Assembly: GCA_021108375.1 (NCBI GenBank)
Contig: JAIORA010000003.1
Location: 1 to 51,971, forward strand
DNA: 51,971 nt
DNA from: Anaerohalosphaeraceae bacterium
GTDB lineage: Bacteria; Planctomycetota; Phycisphaerae; Sedimentisphaerales; UBA12454
Reading direction: 5' to 3'
The notes below the pieces were generated by a model. It ran no database searches. It had not been told where the DNA came from and saw only the letters and a program-made list of their open reading frames with translations. The first letter of the stretch is position 1; each line of letters starts with the position of its first letter. Both the position numbers and the translations under genes were made by a program. Below are positions 43,385-50,590 of the stretch, one piece after another.

Positions 43385-43788
43385 GACAGAATTAACCACG
43401 AATTATTTAGCCACAGATGGACACTGATTACACAGATTTCACAGAAGAAAAAAAGGAATACAGAAAAATGGATACCCGCTTTCGCGGGTATGACAAAAAA
43501 AATTAGCCACGAAGGCACAAATATAGTTTTGAGTTTTGAGTCTTTAGTTTTGAGTTGAGGAATCCCGATAAATCGGGATGGATATTTTATTTTTTAGACA
43601 CTGATTATTTAAACCGCGGATTTCACGGATTACGCAGATTTTAAAAAAGTAAAAAGATAAAAAATGGATACCAGTTTTCGCGAGTATGACAAGCAACCCC
43701 CTGATTCATCAGGGGGCTAAATAATGGATACCAGTTTTCACGGGAATGACAGAGTCTTGTGCGTGTGCCGATGACAAGGATAAGATAG
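43385..43788. repeat. Repeat-filled gap between prfA and pabB
   Basis: About 400 nt without a gene. It holds three copies of the TGGATACC...ATGACA repeat (43469-43497, 43665-43693, 43725-43752), a GAGTTGAGGAATCCCGATAA module at 43552, another CCGCGGATTTCACGGATTAC copy (43615) and the palindrome CCCCCTGAT/ATCAGGGGG with loop TC (43697-43716). Confidence 0.85.
43697..43716. repeat. Palindrome with reversed loop (TC instead of GA)
   Basis: The core is the reverse complement of the core at 5826-5845 and 12699-12718, yet the flanks (AA before, CTAAATAA after) keep the same orientation. So core and flank are not tied together. Confidence 0.75.
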
Positions 43789-45267
43789 ATGAGCTGTTTG
43801 AGCGATGTGTGTTCCTGCAAAGTTGAGGCAAGGAAAATTTCCTGCAAGGTTGAGCTTGAGAAACTATCGAAAGTTTTTGCCAAACTCGAAAATTCATTGA
43901 TTCTCGGCGGAGGCAACTTTGCTTCAAAACAAAACACTTACAGCTATTTCGCGGCGCAGCCAATAGAAATTTTTCAGCTCGAAAACTCCGATACAAATCA
44001 TTTCGAAAAAATTCAGGCGGCAATCAATAAATACAAACTCACTTCCGCGAACAATTCTGAATTGCCATCCGGAATTTTTGCCTGCGGCTGGGCGGGATAT
44101 TTCAGCTACGACCTCGGCAGAGCAGTCGAAGATGTGCCGCAAATTGCCGTTAATGACCTCGAAATGCCGTTTGTAAGGCTGTGCTTTTATGATAAGGTTA
44201 TATGCTATGACCATAAGAAAGAAGTTTTTTGGCTGCTCGCTGCTGAATTTGATGGGGCGAGCGAAAAGGCGCGTGAGAAAATATCATCGCTGGAGACAAT
44301 TCTTCAGTCGTCCCTGCGTGAAAAAACTGATGTCCAATTTGCGTCGCTCGATATAAGTAGGAAGCCAATCGAAAAATTCAGTGTGAATATGAGCCAGGAT
44401 GATTATTTTGACGCACTGGCGAAAATTAAAAAATATATTTACGATGGCGATGTTTATCAAATAAATTTTTCGCAGCGATTCTGTTACGATTTTGCGGGAG
44501 CGGCGATAGACCTTTATCTGTGGCAGAATAAATTTAATCCGAGTCCGTTCGCGGCGTTTATCGATTCAGACGATTTTCAAATTGTAAGCGCTTCGCCAGA
44601 ACTGTTTATAAAAACCGATGGTCGAAAAATTGTTACCCGGCCAATAAAAGGGACCCGACCAAGAGGCAACGATGCCGACAAAAACGTGCGAATGCGCAAC
44701 GAACTCATCGCAAACGAAAAAGAAAAAGCAGAGCTGGATATGATAATCGATTTGGAGCGAAACGATTTCGGCAGGATTTGTGAGTATGGCAGTATCGAAG
44801 TTTCGCAGCGGCGAAAGATTGAAGACTACGCGACGGTTATGCACGCAGTCGCTGACGTTAAGGGTGTGTTGAGAGAAGAAATTAATTTTTCCGATTTGCT
44901 AAAGGCTGTTTTTCCGGGCGGCTCGATAACCGGTGCGCCGAAGGTTAGTGCGATGGGGATTATCGAGCAGCTTGAGCCAACGCAGAGAGGGCTTTATACC
45001 GGCAGTATCGGCTATATATCGCTCGATGAGAATGTTTGCTTGAATATCGCGATAAGAACAATTATTATTAAAGGCTCAAAGGCTTTTGCACAGGCAGGCG
45101 GCGGTATTGTGGCGGATTCACAGCCGAGGGCGGAATGGGATGAGAGCCTTGATAAAGCGAAGGCACTGCTGGAAGGGATTGAGGCGAATTATTTAAACGC
45201 TGATTCCGCTGATGACACTGATTTTAGAAAACAGAAAGATGGAGATGGAACGAAAAGTTTTTTTTAA
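43789..45267 (+). CDS. pabB: Aminodeoxychorismate synthase component I
   Basis: PabB converts chorismate and ammonia to aminodeoxychorismate for folate. The C-terminal chorismate-binding domain has RPIKGTRPRG near residue 286, in which the lysine in place of TrpE's alanine marks PabB. The sequences DLERNDFGRI, FPGGSITGAPK and FAQAGGGIVADSQPRAEWDE follow. The N-terminal domain is the ADC synthase type. Length is 492 residues. AAGGA lies 7 nt before the ATG. The last 25 residues are encoded by a dispersed repeat: 45189-45226 matches 42075 onward at about 32 of 38 positions. The frame therefore overlaps the next gene by 23 nt. pabA is not in the window. Confidence 0.92.
   Translation: MSCLSDVCSCKVEARKISCKVELEKLSKVFAKLENSLILGGGNFASKQNTYSYFAAQPIEIFQLENSDTNHFEKIQAAINKYKLTSANNSELPSGIFACGWAGYFSYDLGRAVEDVPQIAVNDLEMPFVRLCFYDKVICYDHKKEVFWLLAAEFDGASEKAREKISSLETILQSSLREKTDVQFASLDISRKPIEKFSVNMSQDDYFDALAKIKKYIYDGDVYQINFSQRFCYDFAGAAIDLYLWQNKFNPSPFAAFIDSDDFQIVSASPELFIKTDGRKIVTRPIKGTRPRGNDADKNVRMRNELIANEKEKAELDMIIDLERNDFGRICEYGSIEVSQRRKIEDYATVMHAVADVKGVLREEINFSDLLKAVFPGGSITGAPKVSAMGIIEQLEPTQRGLYTGSIGYISLDENVCLNIAIRTIIIKGSKAFAQAGGGIVADSQPRAEWDESLDKAKALLEGIEANYLNADSADDTDFRKQKDGDGTKSFF
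45189..45226 (+). repeat. Dispersed repeat embedded in the pabB 3' end
   Basis: The segment TTATTTAAACGCTGATTCCG and following bases resembles the intergenic repeat TTATTTAACCGCGGATTTCG of the rpmE-prfA gap at about 32 of 38 positions. It encodes the C-terminal tail of PabB and part of the region upstream of the next start. Confidence 0.7.
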
Positions 45268-46111
45268 TAACAAAATAATCGATGCCTCTGACGCAAAGTT
45301 AAGTATTGCTGACAGCGGGTTTCTTTATGGGGCGGGGCTATTCGAGACGATGCGAAGTAAAAACGGCGCGGTCTTTGCAATTGATGACCATCTCGACAGG
45401 CTTATTGCCAGTGCGACGGCACTGGATATTATGCTGGCCGGCAATAAGGAATATCTGGCGGACGCGGTTAAAAAAACGATTGCAGCTAACGGATTAGCAG
45501 AGGCGAGAATTCGTTTGACGGTTAGCAGCGGGCCTATAAAGGTTGCCCAGCCTGAGCCGAGCCTGCTGGTTACAGCAGAAAAATACCAATCGTATCCGAA
45601 AGAGTATTACGAAAAAGGCGTGATGGTTGTTTTGAGTGTGAGTCGGCAGAACTCTTTGGATGTTACGGCAGGTCATAAGGCGACGAGTTGTTTTTCACGG
45701 ATTTTTACGCTTGGCCAGGCACACAGAAAAGGTGCGGTCGAGGCGCTCTGGTTTACGCTCGATGGAAAGCTCGCGGAGGGGTGCGTCAGCAATGTTTTCA
45801 TCGTCAAGGATTCGGTGGTTTATACGCCGACAGTTAATACGCCGATACTACCGGGCGTTGCGAGGAAGTGGGTTATTGCTCTGGCAGCTAAGGAAAAGAT
45901 TGAGGTTGCCGAGAAAGACCTTGCGATAAAGGATTTGCTTGAGGCGGATGAGGTTTTTCTGACCAATGTGATTATGGGAGTCTTGCCGGTAATAAGGGTA
46001 GAGGCGCACGATGTTGGCGATGCGAAACCGGGGACTGTTACGAAAAAAGTTGCCGGGCTTTTCAGCGATGCCGTTGAAAGCTATTGCGTGAATTTTTCGG
46101 AAGGTAAATAA
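45245..46111 (+). CDS. pabC: Class IV aminotransferase-fold PLP enzyme, probable aminodeoxychorismate lyase
   Basis: The 288-residue protein belongs to the D-amino acid / branched-chain aminotransferase and ADC lyase fold (type IV). It has SIADSGFLYGAGLFETMR at the start, a PLP lysine probably in AGHKATSCFSRI, and LAEGCVSNVFIVK, then NTPILPGVARKWV. Position directly after pabB favours aminodeoxychorismate lyase, which gives para-aminobenzoate for folate. Sequence alone does not exclude D-amino acid or branched-chain aminotransferase. The ATG at 45245 fits the family start, with GAAAG 6 nt upstream; ATG codons at 45239 and 45212 are in frame, the last inside a repeat. The stop overlaps the next ATG by one base. 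Confidence 0.82.
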   Translation: MERKVFFNNKIIDASDAKLSIADSGFLYGAGLFETMRSKNGAVFAIDDHLDRLIASATALDIMLAGNKEYLADAVKKTIAANGLAEARIRLTVSSGPIKVAQPEPSLLVTAEKYQSYPKEYYEKGVMVVLSVSRQNSLDVTAGHKATSCFSRIFTLGQAHRKGAVEALWFTLDGKLAEGCVSNVFIVKDSVVYTPTVNTPILPGVARKWVIALAAKEKIEVAEKDLAIKDLLEADEVFLTNVIMGVLPVIRVEAHDVGDAKPGTVTKKVAGLFSDAVESYCVNFSEGK

Positions 46112-47223
46112 TGAATCTCAAAACTATAATCGCTCAGATAGAGCAAATCGCTCCGCCAGCACTTGCGCAAAGCTGGGATAATGTCGGGCTGTTGGTCGGC
46201 GACAGTGATGCTGAAATCGAGAAGATTTTAATGACCATCGATGTTACGGCTTCTGTCGCTGCAGAGGCTAAACGAGCCGGCTGTGGGCTAATTTTGAGTT
46301 ATCACCCTGTTATATGGGATGGGCTTAAGAGCGTAACTGCCAGCGGTGCCGGAGGGATTGTTTATAAGTTAGTACGCGAAAACATCGCGGTTTATTCTAT
46401 GCACACATCCGTTGACGTTATCGCCGGCGGAGTTAACGATGGGCTGGCGGATATGGTGGGAATAAAAGACGCTCGGCCTATTGGTGATTTTGTTTCCAAT
46501 CCTGCTGAGGACAATTATAAGTTGATAGTTTTTGTGCCGACCGATTCTGTTAACGCAGTAGCGGATGCTATGTTTGCCGCTGGTGCGGGGGCAATAGGCA
46601 ATTACAGTAAGTGCAGTTTTCGCGGTAGCGGGGTTGGGACGTTTGAGCCTATGGAAGGGTCTCGACCTGCTATCGGAAAAAAGGGAAAGCTCGAAAGAGT
46701 TGATGAAGTAAGGCTCGAATCAATCGCCCCAGCAGCAAAAATTGAACGCGTGGTCGAAGCGATGAGAAATGCTCATCCGTATGAAATGCCAGCCTTTGAT
46801 GTTGTTAAATTGCACAGTGCCGAAAGGATTGGACTGGGCAGGATGGGAGAACTTGCTGAACCTGTTGCGCTGGAAAAGATTTTGGCGAATATCAAAAAAG
46901 CTGCCGGTGCTGAGGTTGCCGGTATTGTTGGCAGGGGGAAAGGGAAAATTAAAAAGGCGGCAGTTTGTGCGGGTTCGTGCGGGGCGATTGTTAATAACGT
47001 TATTGCGGAAAAGTGTGATTTATACATTACCGGCGAGCTGAAACATCATCAGGCTCTCGCCTGCGCCGAGGCTGGAATCGTAGCGGTTTGCTTGAGTCAT
47101 AGCGTCTCGGAAAGATTTATTCTGAAAAAAATCGCAAAAGACTTACAAAAAAAGCTAAAAGGCGTTAAAATGCTGGTCAGTAAAAAAGACAAGGACCCGT
47201 TTAACTGGATACCCTTAGGGTAA
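46111..47223 (+). CDS. Nif3-like dinuclear metal-centre protein (DUF34/YqfO type)
   Basis: The 370-residue protein has the Nif3 halves (about 1-130 and 250-370) around an inserted PII/CutA-like domain (about 135-235), the YqfO layout. Metal-site motifs are SWDNVGLLVGD, LILSYHPVIWDG, AVYSMHTSVDVIAGGVND and the C-terminal GELKHHQAL, then SVSE. The inserted domain begins YKLIVFVPTDSVNAVADAMF and ends AMRNAHPYEMPAFDV. Some databases call this GTP cyclohydrolase I type 2, but the true substrate is unclear. It overlaps the previous stop by one base and precedes scpB by 10 nt. Confidence 0.9.
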   Translation: MNLKTIIAQIEQIAPPALAQSWDNVGLLVGDSDAEIEKILMTIDVTASVAAEAKRAGCGLILSYHPVIWDGLKSVTASGAGGIVYKLVRENIAVYSMHTSVDVIAGGVNDGLADMVGIKDARPIGDFVSNPAEDNYKLIVFVPTDSVNAVADAMFAAGAGAIGNYSKCSFRGSGVGTFEPMEGSRPAIGKKGKLERVDEVRLESIAPAAKIERVVEAMRNAHPYEMPAFDVVKLHSAERIGLGRMGELAEPVALEKILANIKKAAGAEVAGIVGRGKGKIKKAAVCAGSCGAIVNNVIAEKCDLYITGELKHHQALACAEAGIVAVCLSHSVSERFILKKIAKDLQKKLKGVKMLVSKKDKDPFNWIPLG

Positions 47224-47233
47224 GGTAATAAAT

Positions 47234-47902
47234 ATGACAGAAAAAAAACCACAGGCTGAATCAGAAAACCAGGAAGTCGAATTTGCGGAAGACCAAAACC
47301 CGCAGGATAGCGGACAGGATGCTTCGGAAGAAATTGTCGAAGATTCCGGCGAAGAATCTCTGCTCAATGAAGAGTCCGAGGTTACGGTCGAAACAGTTAT
47401 CGAAGCGATTCTATTCGCCAGCGATGAACCCCTGAATATCGCCAGGCTGGCCGACATCGCGGAAATAAGCGGCGGAGCAAAACAGGTGCGCGAAGCAATT
47501 GAAGCTCTCAATGAAAAATATCGAAACGCGAACTGCGCTTTTCGGGTAGAAGAAATTGCCGGCGGATTCCAGATGATGACGCTGAGCGTTTATAATAACT
47601 GGCTGAGAAAATTGCTGCGGGTACGAACCGATAATAAACTTACGCAGGCATCGCTGGAGACGCTTGCTATCGTTGCCTACAAGCAGCCGATTATCAGAGC
47701 TGATGTCGAGGCGATTCGCGGCGTGGCCAGCGGTGAGCTGATTCGCTCGCTGATGTATAAAGGACTGGTCAAAATCGTCGGCAGGGCTGAGGTACTTGGC
47801 AGGCCGATGCTTTATGGAACAACGAAGAAATTCCTCGAAATTTTTGGGCTAAATACGCTCAAAGATTTGCCTAAAGTTGAAGAACTCAAAAATCCGAATT
47901 AA
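47234..47902 (+). CDS. scpB: Segregation and condensation protein B
   Basis: ScpB is the winged-helix kite subunit that pairs with ScpA on SMC to condense and separate chromosomes. The core starts near residue 50 with VETVIEAILFASDEPLNIAR and includes QMMTLSVYNNWLRKL, TQASLETLAIVAYKQPIIRA and VASGELIRSLMYKGLVKIVG, the canonical ScpB signature. A Glu/Asp-rich extension of about 45 residues precedes it. Length is 222 residues. It is the last gene of the pabB-pabC-nif3-scpB run. scpA and smc are not in the window. Confidence 0.95.
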   Translation: MTEKKPQAESENQEVEFAEDQNPQDSGQDASEEIVEDSGEESLLNEESEVTVETVIEAILFASDEPLNIARLADIAEISGGAKQVREAIEALNEKYRNANCAFRVEEIAGGFQMMTLSVYNNWLRKLLRVRTDNKLTQASLETLAIVAYKQPIIRADVEAIRGVASGELIRSLMYKGLVKIVGRAEVLGRPMLYGTTKKFLEIFGLNTLKDLPKVEELKNPN

Positions 47903-47935
47903 TAGATAACCACTTTGTCCGGCATATTATAATTC

Positions 47936-48000
47936 ATCCCAAAAACCATAATAAACACCATCCGTGGCACTGACAGTGCCAAAAATAAGGATTTTGGGAT
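47936..48000. repeat. Nested inverted repeat upstream of the subtilase promoter
   Basis: Outer nine-base arms ATCCCAAAA (47936-47944) and TTTTGGGAT (47992-48000) enclose an inner hairpin GGCACT/AGTGCC (47966-47980). It could be a scpB 3' structure or a regulatory site; no T run follows on the plus strand. A small minus-strand frame over it is not credible. Confidence 0.55.
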
Positions 48001-48018
48001 AGCTTCTATAGATTTAGA

Positions 48019-48047
48019 TTGAGTTTTTCGCCCAAATCTGGTATAAT
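48019..48047 (+). promoter_or_regulatory. Probable extended -10 promoter of the subtilase-like gene
   Basis: TTGAGT (48019-48024), a 17-nt spacer and a perfect TATAAT (48042-48047) preceded by TGG, which gives the extended -10 element. The leader is about 29 nt. Confidence 0.7.
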
Positions 48048-48082
48048 ATGGTTTTCTGTATATTGATGGAAGGGGTTGTTTT

Positions 48083-49636
48083 TTGCGCAAAAATTATCCG
48101 ATAATTTTTCTAATATCGCTTTGCTTAAGCTCATCAGCATTTGCACTTAGCGACTCGGTCGGGCCTAATGGCAGTAATGCCCTAGCGGTACATCAACTCG
48201 GTTATACCGGCGTTGGTGTTAATATCGGACTGGTTACAGCAGGTAATCCCCTTGAGACTCACTCGGCGTTTCTGGATTCAAATAGTGTTGTCCACGTTGT
48301 TAATCACGATGCGAGTCCTGTCTATAATAATCACGACACTCCCTTTGCCGGTCTCGTTGTCAGCAATGGCGACGTGAGCCATCCAAACGATATAGGTGTT
48401 GCGCCGGGGGCGATTGCGCATTGCAAACAAACCAGCAGTAATGCTCAGGCGGCTCTTCAGGAGTTGATAGTTAATCAGGGTTGCAGGATTATTGTTACCG
48501 GTATTGATTGGTCTGGCAGTACAGCTAATGGCCAGAGCCAGCCTACTTGTATGTACGATTATTATGCAGATACTTACGATGTTGTTTTTGCCAATGCTGC
48601 CGGCAACAACGGCAGCAGCGGAGTAAGCGTTGCCGGCGATGCGTATAATGGTATAACGACCGGCAGCCTTGCCGACCCGGACCCCAACGTTTATACAAAA
48701 GTTGGCAATTTAAGTGGGGTTGGGCCTACGGTTGACAGCAGGCGAAAACCTGATGTTGTTGCTCCATCGACTAATCAGATTCGGCCAGACGAAGACGGCG
48801 GTTGGAACGAAACCTCTAACAGCGGTGCGACGAGCTGGGCTGTGCCGCACACGGCAGGGGTAGCGGCGCTGCTATTGGATTATGTTGATAACGGGCCGGG
48901 GGTTGACGCGGTAACGAGTCATAACGTGGTAATAAAGGCGGCGATTGTTAACTCGGCGTTTCCAAATATGGATAGCAAATCAGGTAATTCCACAAACCCG
49001 GCGGACCCTAATAACCTTTGGCATAGCGAAAGAGGTTATGGCAGAATTGATGCTTTTAGAGCTTTGCAGACTATCGCAGGCGACAGGGTTAAGCCGTTAG
49101 ATACTGTTACAGCGGAAAAGGGCTGGGGTTATGAACCTATTAATGAATCCGCTTCGCATAGTTATAACTTTGTCGGCAGAAAGAACGACAGGCTGGTTTT
49201 TACGGTTGCCTGGAATCGCGAGATTACAAAGGCAGGGTCAATATATTTGGAAAAAATTCCGAAAATGGATATCGATGTAGCCATAAGCTATTCGGCAGGG
49301 TCGCTTCCTTTTGACAATGACCGGCCGGACAATCTCGAAAAGTTTGACATTGTTTTGCCAAAAGACGATGTCTATACCATCGAACTGACAAATATGACCT
49401 CAAACGAAAACAGGGCCTATGGGTTTGCGTTTGAACTTCGGCCTGCCCTCGATGGTGATTTGAATGTTAATTATACCGTTGACAAACAAGATTTGCATTT
49501 GCTGGTGGACAAGTGGCTTGATTCGGTATTGTTTGAGGATGATATTTATCGTGATGGCACTATCAACTTTTTCGATTTTGCGCAAATGGCCAGATACTGG
49601 TGGGAAATCGACGCGATGTACTATAATCCAGATTAG
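48083..49636 (+). CDS. Secreted S8 (subtilisin-like) protein with dockerin-like C-terminus
   Basis: The protein is 517 residues. A signal peptide (1-21, RKNYPIIFLISLCLSSSAFA) is followed by an S8 domain. The catalytic His is His84 in NNHDTPFAGLVV, the oxyanion Asn is Asn175 in NAAGNNGSSG, and Ser251 is in SGATSWAVPHTAG. The position of the catalytic Asp, normally in a V-D-T-G strand, reads LVTAG, with Thr52, so the triad looks incomplete. After an N-terminal-type beta domain (about 340-455) the tail (about 462-510) has DGDLNVNYTVDKQDL and RDGTINFFDFAQMARYW, two EF-hand-like dockerin halves common on surface proteins of Phycisphaerae. Start is TTG, with AAGGGG 7 nt upstream and no nearby ATG. 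It may be inactive or use another residue. Confidence 0.88.
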   Translation: MRKNYPIIFLISLCLSSSAFALSDSVGPNGSNALAVHQLGYTGVGVNIGLVTAGNPLETHSAFLDSNSVVHVVNHDASPVYNNHDTPFAGLVVSNGDVSHPNDIGVAPGAIAHCKQTSSNAQAALQELIVNQGCRIIVTGIDWSGSTANGQSQPTCMYDYYADTYDVVFANAAGNNGSSGVSVAGDAYNGITTGSLADPDPNVYTKVGNLSGVGPTVDSRRKPDVVAPSTNQIRPDEDGGWNETSNSGATSWAVPHTAGVAALLLDYVDNGPGVDAVTSHNVVIKAAIVNSAFPNMDSKSGNSTNPADPNNLWHSERGYGRIDAFRALQTIAGDRVKPLDTVTAEKGWGYEPINESASHSYNFVGRKNDRLVFTVAWNREITKAGSIYLEKIPKMDIDVAISYSAGSLPFDNDRPDNLEKFDIVLPKDDVYTIELTNMTSNENRAYGFAFELRPALDGDLNVNYTVDKQDLHLLVDKWLDSVLFEDDIYRDGTINFFDFAQMARYWWEIDAMYYNPD

Positions 49637-49700
49637 AGCAGTTTAATTTTTAGTCGCAGGGGCGGGTGTGGAATTCTGTGCCTTACGGCCCAAGTAATGC

Positions 49701-49728
49701 TTGACAAAGCCCGAAGAATCTGGAAAAT
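49701..49728 (+). promoter_or_regulatory. Possible promoter for tRNA-Asn
   Basis: A perfect TTGACA (49701-49706) is followed after 16 nt by GAAAAT (49723-49728), four of six. Transcription would start near 49735, before the mature end at 49751. Confidence 0.5.
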
Positions 49729-49750
49729 GACCGTTTTAATCGCTATTTGA

Positions 49751-49823
49751 TCCCCGATAGCTCAATTGGTAGAGCGAGCGGCTGTTAACCGCTAGGTCGT
49801 AGGTTCGAGTCCTACTCGGGGAG
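49751..49823 (+). tRNA. tRNA-Asn(GTT)
   Basis: It folds as a cloverleaf: acceptor TCCCCGA/TCGGGGA, D stem GCTC/GAGC with loop AATTGGTA, anticodon stem AGCGG/CCGCT around CTGTTAA (anticodon GTT, 49784-49786), T stem GTAGG/CCTAC around TTCGAGT, and discriminator G at 49823. CCA is not encoded. The GatCAB genes at 28.8-33.1 kb could amidate Asp on this tRNA, though a separate AsnRS cannot be ruled out. Confidence 0.97.
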
Positions 49824-49871
49824 CTAAAATCAATCAGGTGCGTAAAAATGCCCTGTTCAAATTAACGACGA

Positions 49872-49902
49872 AAAGCCTGCCTGAAAAATCAGGCAGGTTT
49901 CT
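49872..49902 (+). terminator. Intrinsic terminator after tRNA-Asn
   Basis: CCTGCCTGA (49876-49884) and TCAGGCAGG (49889-49897) form a perfect nine-base stem around AAAA. A's lie before it and TTTCTT after it. Confidence 0.82.
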
Positions 49903-49923
49903 TGTCATTTTTAGGAGATACCA

Positions 49924-50412
49924 ATGACTGACTCTGACAGAAAACTACATCAGAATGATCTAGGGTGGATGCTTCAGGATGCTATTGGCCTTTTGAATTT
50001 CCAACGAAAATACAGCGCCATGCTACTGCTCCTGTGTGCCGTTGATGCCCTTGCAAAACAACGCTTTCCTAAAGAAAAAAATAATGGAGATCGTTTCGTA
50101 AACTTTTTGAAGGAACAAATACGGCAACCAGAGAGGGGTCAAGTCCATAATATTTATGTTCCCGAAAGTAAAAAACTTTTGCCATTTGAGCGTATCCTTT
50201 ACAAATTCCTAAGAAATCCACTCGTACACGAAGGTGATCAACTGGAACTTGACCATAAAACAGGATGTAACGTTCAGATTGATTGGAATAAATTATCTCG
50301 CGGAATTAATGTGGACGGGGACAACAACCGTCTGATCCTTGGAGGAGAACTGGTTCTTGATATACTGTTGGATGCCGTATCGAATGGACTGAAACAGCTT
50401 AACGCTGAATGA
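49924..50412 (+). CDS. HEPN-like protein with an Rx4H motif
   Basis: No named family is recognised with certainty. The 162-residue, helical protein has an early segment SAMLLLLCAVDALAKQRFP and then YKFLRNPLVHEGDQ. There Arg97 and His102 are spaced as Rx4H with a polar Asn after Arg, the signature of HEPN-fold ribonucleases and nucleotide-handling proteins (RNxLVHEG). The C-terminal part, with IDWNKLSRGINVDGDNNR and GGELVLDILLDAV, is like Apea-type HEPN proteins. No minimal nucleotidyltransferase partner lies beside it, so a toxin role is not shown. It starts at ATG with AGGAG upstream, directly after tRNA-Asn and its terminator, a common site for accessory genes. Confidence 0.72.
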   Translation: MTDSDRKLHQNDLGWMLQDAIGLLNFQRKYSAMLLLLCAVDALAKQRFPKEKNNGDRFVNFLKEQIRQPERGQVHNIYVPESKKLLPFERILYKFLRNPLVHEGDQLELDHKTGCNVQIDWNKLSRGINVDGDNNRLILGGELVLDILLDAVSNGLKQLNAE

Positions 50413-50590
50413 GTACAATCGAGACCAGTCAAAGTCCCAATGTTATCAAAGACTTCTGGCGATTCCTCCGCGTTTTCGCTGGCTCTCAAATTTTGAAATG
50501 TCTTAGCCCAAGGTTTAAACCCCAGCAGTGAAAGCAACCGGGCGTTTTCATATCCCCTTTTCAACTCTCAAGTGCAATTTGTTCAGATTG

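Noticed and set aside
47899-48090. 63-residue minus-strand ORF between scpB and the subtilase gene.
   Set aside because: It covers the inverted repeat and the promoter, has no ribosome site and shows no similarity to known patterns.
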